This document shows positions 9,101 through 16,808 of a stretch of 34,334 nt of DNA, one piece after another. A model generated the notes under the pieces. That model had not been told where the DNA came from. It searched no databases and saw only the letters and a program-made list of their open reading frames with translations. The stretch comes from Myxococcales bacterium (GTDB lineage Bacteria > Myxococcota_A > UBA9160 > UBA4427), in contig JAAZXM010000043.1 in assembly GCA_014240165.1 (NCBI GenBank), forward strand, positions 1 through 34,334, written 5' to 3'. How positions within the stretch are numbered: the stretch's first letter is position 1; each line of letters opens with the position of its first letter. The position numbers and the translations under genes are program-made.

Positions 9101-9663
9101 TCGGAGCAGCAGCGCGCATAGGCTTCATCCAATGCATCGCCCACCGCGACTCGCCGCATGCCGCGACCGCCGCCGCCAGAAACCGCTTTGATGAGCAGGG
9201 CACTCCCCTCCCCGAGCGAACTCGCGAAGGCCTGGACCTCCGCCAGGGAAGCGGCCCCCTGGGTTCCGCGCAGAACGCGCACGCCGCATTCCTCGGCAAG
9301 TTGCCGGGCCTGCGCCTTGTCGCCGAGTCGGTCCAGGGTTTCGGGTTGCGGCCCCACGAAGACCAGCCCGGCCTCCTGGCACTGCCTTGCAAACGCGGCG
9401 GACTCGCTCAAAAAGCCATAACCCGGATGGACTGCGTCGCAGCCCGCCTCCACCGCGCGGGCCACGATCTGCTCGGCGTCGAGGTAGGCCGCCGCCCCGC
9501 GGCCGCTGAGCGATAGAGCGGCGTCGGCACGAATCGCATGGAGGGCGCCGGCGTCATCCTCGCCGTGGATCGCCACGCCCTTCAGCCCCATATCGGCCGC
9601 GGCACGCAGGATACGCAAGGCGATCTCACCTCGGTTGGCCACCAGCAATTGGGTCAACGCCAT
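6190..9663 (-). CDS. Single-chain biotin-dependent acyl-CoA carboxylase (BC-BCCP-CT fusion)
   Basis: The protein is 1157 aa from the ATG at 9663 (MALTQLLVANRGEIA), which has a GGGAGAGAAG purine run just upstream; an ATG at 9717 would add 18 unconserved residues. The biotin carboxylase (about 1-450) has the ATP-grasp glycine loop GGGGRGM and EANPRLQVEHTVTE. A Ser/Pro/Asn linker (about 474-501) follows. The biotin carrier domain has EAMKME with the biotinylated lysine K586. The carboxyltransferase (about 650-1157) carries GINSGRCFAGNAAL, NSNIGMGGPAM and DTPGIMVGPESE. Together these make carboxyacyl-CoA (malonyl- or methylmalonyl-type) from acyl-CoA, bicarbonate and ATP. The architecture resembles the 120-kDa single-chain long-chain acyl-CoA carboxylases rather than the usual two-subunit enzymes. 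Substrate length is not predictable by eye. Confidence 0.93.
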   Translation of the reverse strand: MALTQLLVANRGEIALRILRAAADMGLKGVAIHGEDDAGALHAIRADAALSLSGRGAAAYLDAEQIVARAVEAGCDAVHPGYGFLSESAAFARQCQEAGLVFVGPQPETLDRLGDKAQARQLAEECGVRVLRGTQGAASLAEVQAFASSLGEGSALLIKAVSGGGGRGMRRVAVGDALDEAYARCCSEAEKYFGRPEVYAEEWMPSARHIEVQVAGDGERFVHFWERECTLQRRHQKVVEVAPSPTLEPALRDQLLEAALQMSAVLGYQGIGTFEFLVETGESASGGFAFIEANPRLQVEHTVTEAITGVDLVRLQLELAGGRNLWDLGFASEPLPAPRGHAVQLRINMEKMAKDGSPRPASGTLSVFEPPSGPGIRVDHHAHAGFKASPHFDSLLAKVIAHSGSDDYAQALGLAYRALCEMRIEGIATNLGFLQGLLQHPDVVSNRIDTLFIERHAAEWLEAGEAGHPQLFFSEASAASSSSPSPTSSSSSNPSSSPAPSAGVGARIDASDPLAVLDHGRSEPGAASPEASASPAAPAVVADAAPIPPGTTAIRAPVQGTVVSVDVSEGGLVQAGGPLLVMEAMKMEHVIEASVSGQVHSVAVRPGDTVAEGHALVFLAEREVEGPAAREEQVADLDAIRPDLAEVHERHDLILDARRPEAVARRRKTGQRTARENVDDLCDPDSFIEYAPLVVAAQRRRREIDDLIRNTPTDGMVAGVGSVNGAIFPDADSRCVLASYDYTVLAGTQGLFNHRKKDRVFELAAKNRLPLVLLTEGGGGRPGDTDGSGVAGLDCLAFQLFAELSGWVPLVGINSGRCFAGNAALLGCCDVVIATANSNIGMGGPAMIEGGGLGVFRPEEVGPMDVQVPNGVVDIAVEDEEEAVRAAKQYLSYFQGSTSDWACADQRLLRGLIPENRLRIYDVRQVISTLADEGSVLELRRGFGFGMVTALVRIEGRPMGVVANNPTHLAGAIDSDGADKASRFMQLCDAFDIPLLFLCDTPGIMVGPESEKTALVRHAARMFVTAASLTVPFFTVVLRKGYGLGAQAMAGGSFRAPFFTISWPTGEFGGMGLEGAVKLGFRKELEAKTDPEERRALYDEMVERMYAHGKAVNMASHFEIDGVIDPLDTRTWVMRGLRSAPDPPARTSKKRPCIDTW
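8188..8229. repeat. Low-complexity hexamer-like repeat encoding the Ser/Pro linker of the carboxylase
   Basis: The plus strand reads runs of GGATGA, GGTTGG and GGATGG. On the coding (minus) strand this gives a Ser/Pro/Asn linker between the biotin carboxylase domain and the biotin carrier domain. Such near-repeat tracts can vary in length by strand slippage, but the count here is in frame and the protein is intact. Confidence 0.7.
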
Positions 9664-9798
9664 GCTTCTCTCCCGTCCGAAAAATCCTGCCCGCACCCCT
9701 TTTGAGGCGAGGACCAAGCATAGTCCCGGCGCATGGGCATGACACCCGGGGATGGGCCGGCTGGGAAAGCTTCGCCGGCCGCAGCGGCGGGACGCTCT

Positions 9799-11724
9799 TT
9801 ACGGGCTGAACCAGATCGGCGATGTCCAGGCCCGCTCCCGGATCACCGGGCGGTGGTCCTCGGCGCAGCAACCCGCCAGGGCTTCGGTGACCGTGGCCGG
9901 ATCTTCGCAGCGCACCCCTGCCGCATTGCAGGTGTACTGGCTCCAGCGACACGAAGGGTTCTCCACGACACGCGCGTAGTAGAAGGCGGGAGCAGCCGGA
10001 TCAAAATCGGGGTCTTGCCAGACCGTGCAGAGCGAACTCGCGCCTTCTCCCGTGCGTTCACAGGAATGGAGGTCGACCCCGGCACCGTTATCCCCGCCCG
10101 CTACGGTGAGAACCGTTTCCTCGATTTCACCGTCGGCGAGTCTTCCCTTGATGATCTGAATGCGCTCCAGGGGCGCACCGGCATCCTTCGCCGTACCCGG
10201 GTCGCGCAGGGCGGAAACAAAGAAGCGCGGCCCGCCGGACTGATCCTCGGGACGCGAGCCGAGGTCGCTCCCCATGGGCACGCCCTCGGCGTAGCCCCGG
10301 GCAATGGCATCGGGCGCTTCGCATAGGGTTTCCGGATAACTCCAGCCGCCGAAGAAGCGCACCCGGGGCCGGGTTCCGCTGGTGGCGTACGCTTCCCGGC
10401 GCTGCATGGCGCCGAAGAGAGCCTCGCGGCTGTTCTCCTCGGCCCAGAGCACCGCCAGCCCGCCGGGACCGTATTCGAGGTCGTCGCTGAAGCCGCCGGG
10501 ATCCGCCGCGCTCCAGGCGCTCATGCGCCCCGCCCCGCCGTGCCCGGGATGCCCCTGCTCGGCGGTGAGACCCGGCGCCGCGATATGGGTATCCGTGCTG
10601 GCGATCACGCCAAAATGGAAGGGGTTGCTGCCCAGGCGATCCTGGATCCGCAGCCCCTCGCCCAGGGCCCAGCGGACATAACTCGAGGCCGGGGCCTGCT
10701 GGGCTTCCACCAAGCTGCTCTGCTTGGATCCGAAACGGTCGTAGGGGAGTTTCTCGAAGCCGCAGAGTTCGTCGCCCTGCCAGACCGGCAGGCGGGAATC
10801 GCATTCCGATGAACCCTTATGCTGCATGATCTCCACCAGGGGCTCCCACCGGCTGCGTCGCTCCGCTTCGTCCTTCTCCATCGGGCCCGGGGGCTCTTCC
10901 GTGGCCGCGGTGGCGCTTTGGAAGATCAGCCCCCCGCTGAGGTTCGAGTTGTGGGGAATCGTCAAGGCGTCGCAACCCGGGATGCCCTTCACGCAATCCG
11001 CCTCCAGGCGATCCCAGAGATCCACGGCCGAAGGGGTCTCGATCCAACTCGCGGGCAGCGCGGGCACTGCCGCGCTTCGGAAGATCACATTACGGTGCAG
11101 GTTCTGCCCCTCTCCCACGCTGGCGGTCCACTCGTAGCCGACGAAGCTCGTAAACGAGCAGGCCGCACTCGTATCGTTGGCCTCCTCTGCCGCGGCGATC
11201 ACCTCCGCCCAGCTCTCGGCGGCCTTGCCGAGGCATGCTTCGTCGTCATCCCCGCAAAAACCCCAGCGCTCCTTGTCGACCAGGCCCCGAAAGCCGAAGG
11301 CCATGATGCCCGCCGTGGGAATATTGCGGTGGGCGAAGCAGATGGGATGCCAATAGGACCAGGTGCCCGGCGTATTGCAGATATTCATCTCGCCCAAGAA
11401 CTCGGCGTGATCGCTGAGCGCTACGAAATCCAGGGGGCGATCCAGGCGAATAAAGCGAGTCGGTTGCCCGTCGCCGTCGTAGGGCTGAATGCCCATTTCC
11501 TCTCCCCGGGCGAACCGATAGGCATCCCTGGGCCGGTTTCGAGTGTCCTGGGAGTTGGCATCGAAGGAGAGCGCGGTGTGGATATGGGTATCCCCGAAAT
11601 AGGCGCGCCGCAGGGGGTCCCGATCCGCGCAGGCCGGGCTCTCCTCTCCGAAGGCCTGGGCGGCGAGCCCGAACGAAGCAAGAGAAAGCCCGATCGCTGC
11701 GACGCGCAGCGTCTGTTCAAGCAT
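9799..11724 (-). CDS. Secreted DUF3604 protein (PHP-like metal hydrolase fold)
   Basis: The protein is 641 aa from the ATG at 11724. This start gives a clean signal peptide (hydrophobic residues 7-24, AQA-like cleavage site near 24); an upstream ATG at 11820 would lie inside the preceding gene and mask it. The mature protein opens with RRAYFGDTHIHTALSFDA (H48, H50) and has LSDHAEF (104-110), matching the DUF3604 signature GDxHxHT...SDHAE. It continues through the family's long C-terminal part with many Trp and paired Cys residues. Family members are found widely in marine and soil bacteria and lack a settled biochemical role; the His/Asp pattern suggests metal-dependent hydrolysis of phosphate or sulfate esters (inference). 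Its start overlaps the stop of the uncharacterised upstream gene by 8 nt, and a sulfotransferase heads the operon. Confidence 0.9.
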   Translation of the reverse strand: MLEQTLRVAAIGLSLASFGLAAQAFGEESPACADRDPLRRAYFGDTHIHTALSFDANSQDTRNRPRDAYRFARGEEMGIQPYDGDGQPTRFIRLDRPLDFVALSDHAEFLGEMNICNTPGTWSYWHPICFAHRNIPTAGIMAFGFRGLVDKERWGFCGDDDEACLGKAAESWAEVIAAAEEANDTSAACSFTSFVGYEWTASVGEGQNLHRNVIFRSAAVPALPASWIETPSAVDLWDRLEADCVKGIPGCDALTIPHNSNLSGGLIFQSATAATEEPPGPMEKDEAERRSRWEPLVEIMQHKGSSECDSRLPVWQGDELCGFEKLPYDRFGSKQSSLVEAQQAPASSYVRWALGEGLRIQDRLGSNPFHFGVIASTDTHIAAPGLTAEQGHPGHGGAGRMSAWSAADPGGFSDDLEYGPGGLAVLWAEENSREALFGAMQRREAYATSGTRPRVRFFGGWSYPETLCEAPDAIARGYAEGVPMGSDLGSRPEDQSGGPRFFVSALRDPGTAKDAGAPLERIQIIKGRLADGEIEETVLTVAGGDNGAGVDLHSCERTGEGASSLCTVWQDPDFDPAAPAFYYARVVENPSCRWSQYTCNAAGVRCEDPATVTEALAGCCAEDHRPVIRERAWTSPIWFSP

Positions 11725-13222
11725 CGAAAGCAGCCTTCCAGCCCGCGGACTCGAACGCTTCCCGGCTGACATGCTTGGACCGCGGCACGTAGGGTGCGAT
11801 CGCGGGATCCGCCTGGCCACTCTCCACCGCCTCGCGCAGCCGGGTCAGGGTCTCGCCTCGACGCAGCAGAAGCCGGTACGTGAGTTGGCCGTCGAGATAG
11901 GTTCCCCAATCGAGCCAGGTCACTCCGTTCTCCTTCGTCGCGTTGGCGGGGCGATTTTCTGGAGTCGAAACCACGAGCGTGTAATAACCGTCTTCATCCA
12001 CCGCGATCTCGTGATCCACCACCGCCGCCTCGCAGATACCCGCCCAGAAATTGTAGGTGGTCACCGTAAAGCCGCGGATATCCTTGCCCGGTGTCGAAAC
12101 CGGTTCGATGGGTGTATGGGGTGCGGTGAACATCTTGGCCCGGGTGACATGAACATCCCCCAGCCGATTCGTATAGGGCGTCACGAGATAAAGAATGTCC
12201 TCGCTGGCCAGGATGTCGTAAGGCAGGCCCCAATTGGATTTGGTGCTGTATTTCTCGGGCCAGCAAAGACCGCGGTGATCGGGAATCGGGAGCGGGGCGA
12301 ATTTTGTCGTCTCCACCGGCGGCTCCACGCCCGGCGGGTGGGGATCGATCTCATCGAAGAACGCCGTCTGGTTGCCCTCGGCATCGTAGACCGTGATGGA
12401 GGGAAGCAGCACGCCGGTATTATTCGGCGGCATGGCGCCCAAAACCGAATCCGTCGTGCGGTAGATATTGAAGACCGCCGGGTTCCGACCCCCGTTCTTT
12501 TTCACACCGCAATAGGTGGTATTGGGTTCGGGGTCGGCAGGCGCCGGCGCAAAGACGAGTTGTGCGGTGAAGCGGCGACTCTGGCCCGCTTCCGGCTCCT
12601 GGCGGAAGGGGTTCACGCTTCCAGGATCGGGATCGAGATCCTCATCCACCAGGGTGGGCAGGTTGTTGGTGTCGAAATCCGAGGGATGGAAGGCGAAATA
12701 GCGCGCGTAGGGAAACTCGCCGCGAAAGATCACCTTGCCGCCCTCGGGCACCGGGATGAAGCCGCGCGGGGCGCCCTCCCCGTGCCAGAAACGATTGCTG
12801 AAATAATTCGAAGCCGAGGTGTCCAGGAGGTAGGGAAAGCGGTTATTGGTGAGCGGGCTTCCGATCCCGGGCCAACCCGGGCAGCGGGATTCGCCGATGA
12901 GCTTGCCCACCACGTACTCCGGGTCGCCGAGCCGAATGCCGCAATGCTCGGCGATATAATCGGAGATGCGCCCCTCCACCCCCGCCAGTTCCGGATCGGT
13001 GAGCCGGGGAAAGATGCCCAGCACTGCACCCTCGGCATTCGCGGCATCGGCCATCAGGTCGTAAAGGAATTGCAGGTCGTCGCGAATGGCGTCTGGGGCC
13101 ACTTCAAGCAGTTGGCGCACGACGTCGGCGTGGCCCACAAACTCGTTGTAATCCCACTCCACGGTCAACTCCCCCGCGATCATCTGCTTGAGGGTTTTCT
13201 CGAATTCTGCTGCGTCGCTCAT
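11717..13222 (-). CDS. Uncharacterised 501-aa protein, operon partner of sulfotransferase and DUF3604
   Basis: I do not recognise a named family with confidence. There is no signal peptide or membrane segment. Residues 1-115 look mainly helical and acidic. From about 125 the sequence becomes beta-rich with many aromatic, Pro and Asp residues, including RGEFPYARYFAFHPSDFD (168-184) and DPDPGSVNPFR (197-207). This segment recalls proteins with DUF1214/DUF1254-like beta domains, but the match is by eye only. The ATG at 13222 overlaps the stop of the upstream sulfotransferase by 4 nt. The 3' end overlaps the DUF3604 start by 8 nt. These overlaps imply that all three proteins are made together and act on one process. 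Confidence 0.85.
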   Translation of the reverse strand: MSDAAEFEKTLKQMIAGELTVEWDYNEFVGHADVVRQLLEVAPDAIRDDLQFLYDLMADAANAEGAVLGIFPRLTDPELAGVEGRISDYIAEHCGIRLGDPEYVVGKLIGESRCPGWPGIGSPLTNNRFPYLLDTSASNYFSNRFWHGEGAPRGFIPVPEGGKVIFRGEFPYARYFAFHPSDFDTNNLPTLVDEDLDPDPGSVNPFRQEPEAGQSRRFTAQLVFAPAPADPEPNTTYCGVKKNGGRNPAVFNIYRTTDSVLGAMPPNNTGVLLPSITVYDAEGNQTAFFDEIDPHPPGVEPPVETTKFAPLPIPDHRGLCWPEKYSTKSNWGLPYDILASEDILYLVTPYTNRLGDVHVTRAKMFTAPHTPIEPVSTPGKDIRGFTVTTYNFWAGICEAAVVDHEIAVDEDGYYTLVVSTPENRPANATKENGVTWLDWGTYLDGQLTYRLLLRRGETLTRLREAVESGQADPAIAPYVPRSKHVSREAFESAGWKAAFDA

Positions 13223-14310
13223 GAAGCCTCCTGACGTTCGTACCCGAAGGCATCGAATGCGAACCCCCAGTTTTCGTTCACCGTGGAAATCACTTCGGGC
13301 GGAAAATCAAATTTATTTTTCTGGTAGCTACCCAAGCTATCGAGGTAGGTCTCGAGTATCGGACGCACCGCCGCAAAATCGCCGAGTTCGAGTGTGGAGT
13401 AGATCTTCTCCATGTGGGCGATGGGTTCCGCGTCGAGGTCCTCGTAGCGAATCTCGACGAGATGGCCTTCGGGAATCAAGTCGCGCTCGGCCAGGTATTT
13501 CTTCATCTGCTTCTGATAGGCGCTGACGATCCAGGCGTCGATGGCATCCCAATCGATTTCCTGAAGCACCGCGCCCGGCATGGTCTTGCGGTACATATTC
13601 CGCATGGATTGATAGACGGGATAGGGATTGCGCACGATGTTGACAAAGCGCGCGCCGGGAAACATCTCGAGCAGAATCCTGACCCGGGCGGTATTCGGCG
13701 GGGTCTTGAGCACGAGGCGCTTCTGCTCCGAAAGAATCGTGGCCTTCCTGAGCACTTCCATATAAGCCCGCTTCCAACCCTCGGTGGCCACGGGATCCTT
13801 GCCGAGGTCGACCACGTATCGGTCATAGAGTTCGGGGATGGCGCGCGGAAAATTCATCACATGAAGCGGCGCGTGCTCGGTGGCGTTGATCATGGCCATC
13901 TCCTCTTCCTGGGGACCGTCCAGGGAGATGGCCACATTGTCCATGGGGCGCTTGGCCGGAAGCTGCTTGGCAAAGAGTTTCGGCAACCAGTTGCGACCGG
14001 TCAGCGCAATGGGGTGCATGGCCGACTGGTAATTGGTCACGCCCCCGAATTGAGGGTCCTGCCACATCAGGTTGTGCAAATGGGTGGTTCCGCTGCGCCC
14101 GTAGCCCAATAGGAAAACCGGCGGCGCCGCCAGTTCGGTCTGGCGAATGCGTCTGCCCCAACGCAGGTTCTCGTACCAGCGCAGGGGCTCGATGAGACGC
14201 ATGAAGGTCAGCCACGCCTTCTGTCGCTTGGCGTAGCGCGGATCCACAGGGTGCTGGGCCAGCAGGCGCCGCGCCGCCGGGAGCGGCATGAATTGGGACA
14301 TCGAGGGCAT
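13219..14310 (-). CDS. Sulfotransferase family protein (second copy, PF13469-like)
   Basis: The protein is 363 aa with ATG at 14310 and GGAG five bases upstream. The 5'-PAPS loop is GRSGTTHL (71-78), LVLKTPPNT lies near 199-207, and the 3'-phosphate segment is IVRNPYPVYQS (R227). It differs clearly from the other sulfotransferase in the window: it lacks that protein's long N-terminal extension and has a different acceptor region. The family sulfates hydroxyl groups on small molecules or lipids. It is the first gene of an overlapping set with the uncharacterised 501-aa protein and the secreted DUF3604 protein. The gap to the SDR upstream is 41 nt, so that SDR may be read on the same transcript. 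Confidence 0.9.
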   Translation of the reverse strand: MPSMSQFMPLPAARRLLAQHPVDPRYAKRQKAWLTFMRLIEPLRWYENLRWGRRIRQTELAAPPVFLLGYGRSGTTHLHNLMWQDPQFGGVTNYQSAMHPIALTGRNWLPKLFAKQLPAKRPMDNVAISLDGPQEEEMAMINATEHAPLHVMNFPRAIPELYDRYVVDLGKDPVATEGWKRAYMEVLRKATILSEQKRLVLKTPPNTARVRILLEMFPGARFVNIVRNPYPVYQSMRNMYRKTMPGAVLQEIDWDAIDAWIVSAYQKQMKKYLAERDLIPEGHLVEIRYEDLDAEPIAHMEKIYSTLELGDFAAVRPILETYLDSLGSYQKNKFDFPPEVISTVNENWGFAFDAFGYERQEAS

Positions 14311-14351
14311 GGGGGTCTCCGGTCGCTCTGTTCAATGAGGGAGGGGCCCGA

Positions 14352-15152
14352 CTACTCGGGCAGTTCCATTCGCCATCCCACGCCATTGATATGGCCGCCG
14401 CCATCGGCGTGGATGGTATTGCCGGTCACGAAGCGCGATTCGTCCGAGGCCAGAAAGACCACCACGGGGCCGATATCCTGCTCCGGGTCGCCCGCGTAGC
14501 GAATGGGGTTCCCCTCGACGATGGCCCGGGCGCTCTCGGGATCGAATTTTTCAAAGCCCTGCCAGGAGGGGGTCGCCGCAAAGGGACAGAGCGCGTTGCT
14601 CGTGATGCCGTAACGCCCCCATTCCACCGCAGCGGTTCGGGTCAGCGAGCGAGCCGCTTCTTTCGAACCGTTGTACATCCCCGTATAGCGATGGGCGTTG
14701 ATCCCGTTCAGCGAGCCCATGGTGATGATGCGTCCCCAACCCGCCGCCTTCATGTGGGGGAAGACCGCCTGCATGGCCCAGAACGACGCGTAGTAGTTGA
14801 CCGCCATATAGGATTCCATGGCGGCGTCGGTCATAGATTCGAGGCGCGAAGTTCCGCCGGTGGCCGTGGCGTTGTTGACGAGAATATCCGCACTCCCGAA
14901 AGCGGAGACCGTTCCCTCCACCAGGGCGAGCACGCTTTCGCGCTGGGAGACATCGGTCTCGATATAGATGGCCTCGGCGCCGGTTGCGCCAAAGTCCTCC
15001 CGGATGCCCGCCGCCACCGCTTCGCCTTTGTCCACGCTGCGATTGGCGCAAACCACCTTGGCCCCTTCGCTCGCCAGGGCCCGGGCGGCACCCAGCCCCA
15101 CCCCCTGACCCGCCCCGGTCACAATGGCCACCCTGCCCGACAAACGTCCCAT
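14352..15152 (-). CDS. Short-chain dehydrogenase/reductase, divergent from a TetR regulator
   Basis: The protein is 266 aa with ATG at 15152. The cofactor loop TGAGQGVG spans 12-19 and the catalytic residues are S147, Y160 and K164 (YNGSK). The common NNAG is NNAT here. The C-terminal segment EQDIGPVVVFLAS...VTGNTIHADGGG is nearly shared with the SDR at 15923-16687, so the two are paralogues in the same subfamily. Role: NAD(P)-dependent alcohol/ketone interconversion on an unknown, probably hydrophobic, substrate. It is read from a promoter that overlaps a palindrome, with the TetR gene on the opposite side, so repression by that regulator is likely. The sulfotransferase operon begins 41 nt downstream. 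Confidence 0.93.
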   Translation of the reverse strand: MGRLSGRVAIVTGAGQGVGLGAARALASEGAKVVCANRSVDKGEAVAAGIREDFGATGAEAIYIETDVSQRESVLALVEGTVSAFGSADILVNNATATGGTSRLESMTDAAMESYMAVNYYASFWAMQAVFPHMKAAGWGRIITMGSLNGINAHRYTGMYNGSKEAARSLTRTAAVEWGRYGITSNALCPFAATPSWQGFEKFDPESARAIVEGNPIRYAGDPEQDIGPVVVFLASDESRFVTGNTIHADGGGHINGVGWRMELPE

Positions 15153-15199
15153 GTCCTACCCCCTGCCCCGCCCGAGGCGGTGTTGACGCGATGGCGGCA

Positions 15200-15209
15200 T
15201 TGTATACAA
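15200..15209. promoter_or_regulatory. Candidate TetR operator (palindrome TTGTATACAA)
   Basis: A perfect 10-bp palindrome sits in the intergenic region between the divergent SDR and TetR genes and covers the -10 box of the SDR promoter. TetR-family proteins often bind such sites next to their own gene, so this is the likely operator. A related half, TGTAAAGT, follows one turn away. Confidence 0.5.
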
Positions 15210-15228
15210 CTGTAAAGTGAGATATCAA
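15201..15228 (-). promoter_or_regulatory. Sigma70-like promoter for the SDR gene
   Basis: Reading the minus strand, TTGATA (15228-15223) and TATACA (15206-15201) are spaced 16 bases, about 50 bp before the SDR start codon. This is the best -35/-10 pair in the window and is AT-rich against a GC-rich background. The -10 box lies inside the palindrome at 15200-15209. Confidence 0.55.
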
Positions 15229-15270
15229 CGGGCCAAGCCCTGGGAGGGCGCCCGGAGGCCATCGATTTCC

Positions 15271-15915
15271 GTGAGTTCCGATCTTCTCGAACACTCCCCC
15301 GACACCAACACCAACCCCAACCCCGATCTCGGGCACGACCTGCCCATCCGGGAGCGCCAGCGCCTGGCCACCCGAAACCGCATTTTCGACGTCGCCCTGG
15401 CGGAAATCGCCGAACGCGGGCTGGCCGGGGTCCGCATCGAGCACGTCGCCCGCAAGGCCGGGGTCACCCGGCCCACGATCTATGCCCATTTTCCGGCCCG
15501 GGAAGATTTTCTGCGGGAACTCCAGCGGCGCAGCGAAGCCAGCGCCCTCGAAGCCGTTCGGGCGCGCATGACCGGCAAACGCCGAGGCCATTTCCTGCAC
15601 CGCTTCGCGGACGCCACCCTCGATCTCCTCGACGGCGCCCACCCGGTGCTCCGCAGGGAGAGCTTTGCCCTGATGCTCCGCGAGCCCCGTACCGAGGAGT
15701 GGATGGGCAACGCGCTCTTCGGTTTCCTTCAAGCGGAGATCGAAAAGGGGCAGGCCCAGGGAGAAATTCCGAATCAGCTGCCCCCCCGCGCCCTGACCCG
15801 AACTGTCATGACCGCGCTCTTCGGCTTTTTCGTGCTCGAGGGTGAGGCCCCGGCCACGCGCAAAAAACAAGCGCACCAATTGCTCGATCTCCTGGTTGGA
15901 GAGACGAAGAAATGA
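15271..15915 (+). CDS. TetR-family transcriptional regulator
   Basis: The protein is 214 aa from a GTG at 15271, which has GGAGG upstream at a rather long spacing of 12. Another GTG at 15217 would sit against the promoter and palindrome with no ribosome site. The N-terminal helix-turn-helix (about 33-79) reads RIFDVALAEIAERG...VARKAGVTRPTIYAHFPAREDF, a textbook TetR DNA-binding domain. The C-terminal helical ligand domain is unassignable. Before the HTH is a short Asn/Thr/Pro tail (DTNTNPNP) from a repetitive ACCAAC tract. The stop is 7 nt before the SDR at 15923, so the regulator and that SDR are co-transcribed. It likely represses both flanking SDRs until an effector, perhaps a lipid or steroid, binds (inference). 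Confidence 0.93.
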   Translation: MSSDLLEHSPDTNTNPNPDLGHDLPIRERQRLATRNRIFDVALAEIAERGLAGVRIEHVARKAGVTRPTIYAHFPAREDFLRELQRRSEASALEAVRARMTGKRRGHFLHRFADATLDLLDGAHPVLRRESFALMLREPRTEEWMGNALFGFLQAEIEKGQAQGEIPNQLPPRALTRTVMTALFGFFVLEGEAPATRKKQAHQLLDLLVGETKK

Positions 15916-15922
15916 GGAAGCC

Positions 15923-16687
15923 ATGAAGCGAAGACTCGAAGGCAAGGTCGCGATCATCACCGGTGCGGGTCAAGGTGTGGGCGAAGGCATTGCCCGTGCC
16001 ATGTCGGCCGCTGGCGCCCGCTGCGTCATTGCAGATTTCAACACAGAATCCGGCGAGCGGGTGGCTCGAGAACTGGACAAGGGGGAAAGCGATGCCCTCT
16101 TCGTCCACTGCGACGTCACAAAGACCGAGAGCGTTGAAGCGGCGGTCGCCCGCACCCTCGAGGTTTATGGGCAGATCGACGTGCTGGTCAACAACGCCCA
16201 GCGCGCACCGCTTTCCCCCACGCCTGTCATGGAGCACACCGATGAGATCATCGACCTCTGCTTCGAAACCGGCTTCCGGGGCACATTCCGTTTCATGCAG
16301 GCCGCCTACCCCCATCTCAAGGCCAGCCGGGGCAACGTGATCAACATTGCGTCCGGGGCGGGCCTCGACGGACTCGAGGGTCAGGCCGCGTACGGGGCCG
16401 CCAAGGAGGCGATCCGGGCCCTGAGCAAGAGCGCGGCCCGGGAATGGGGACGCGAAGGCATCAACGTGAATATCATCTGCCCCCTGGCCAAGTCGCCGGG
16501 TGTAGCGAGCCTGCTCGAACACGCGCCGGAAATGGAGAAACGCATGACCGCGGGGCAGCCCTTGGGCCGGATCGGCGATTGCGAGCAGGATATCGGCCCG
16601 GTGGCGGTCTTCCTCGCCAGCGAAGACGCACGCTACGTAACGGGCCACACCCTGCCCGCGGATGGCGGAAGTTCCATGGTTCGCTGA
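15923..16687 (+). CDS. Short-chain dehydrogenase/reductase, co-transcribed with TetR
   Basis: The protein is 254 aa with ATG at 15923 and GAGGAAG just upstream, 7 nt after the TetR stop. The cofactor loop TGAGQGVG is at 13-20 and the catalytic residues are S144, Y157 and K161 (YGAAK). The NNAG motif is changed to NNAQ, a variant seen in some SDR subgroups. The GAGQGVG loop and the EQDIGPVAVFLAS tail match the paralogue at 14352-15152. It probably acts on the same or a related substrate at another position or stereochemistry. A GPH symporter begins about 120 nt downstream on the same strand and may be part of the same unit. Confidence 0.93.
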   Translation: MKRRLEGKVAIITGAGQGVGEGIARAMSAAGARCVIADFNTESGERVARELDKGESDALFVHCDVTKTESVEAAVARTLEVYGQIDVLVNNAQRAPLSPTPVMEHTDEIIDLCFETGFRGTFRFMQAAYPHLKASRGNVINIASGAGLDGLEGQAAYGAAKEAIRALSKSAAREWGREGINVNIICPLAKSPGVASLLEHAPEMEKRMTAGQPLGRIGDCEQDIGPVAVFLASEDARYVTGHTLPADGGSSMVR

Positions 16688-16808
16688 AAGAAATGCGAAC
16701 CGCCCTTCCCGTGCTCACCTGCCACTGATCAAATTGGGTTAAGCTCGTTTTCAGCCCGCCGTGGGTGTTACGCGTATCGCCAGCGCTCCGCCGGGAGAAG
16801 CCATCACC

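Noticed and set aside
11771..13234. A 487-codon plus-strand open frame
   Set aside because: It is the antisense shadow of the 501-aa protein; its composition is His/Arg/Gly-rich with no conserved motif.
15217..15270. A longer TetR start at GTG 15217
   Set aside because: It would begin inside the promoter/operator region and has no ribosome site; GTG 15271 is better placed.
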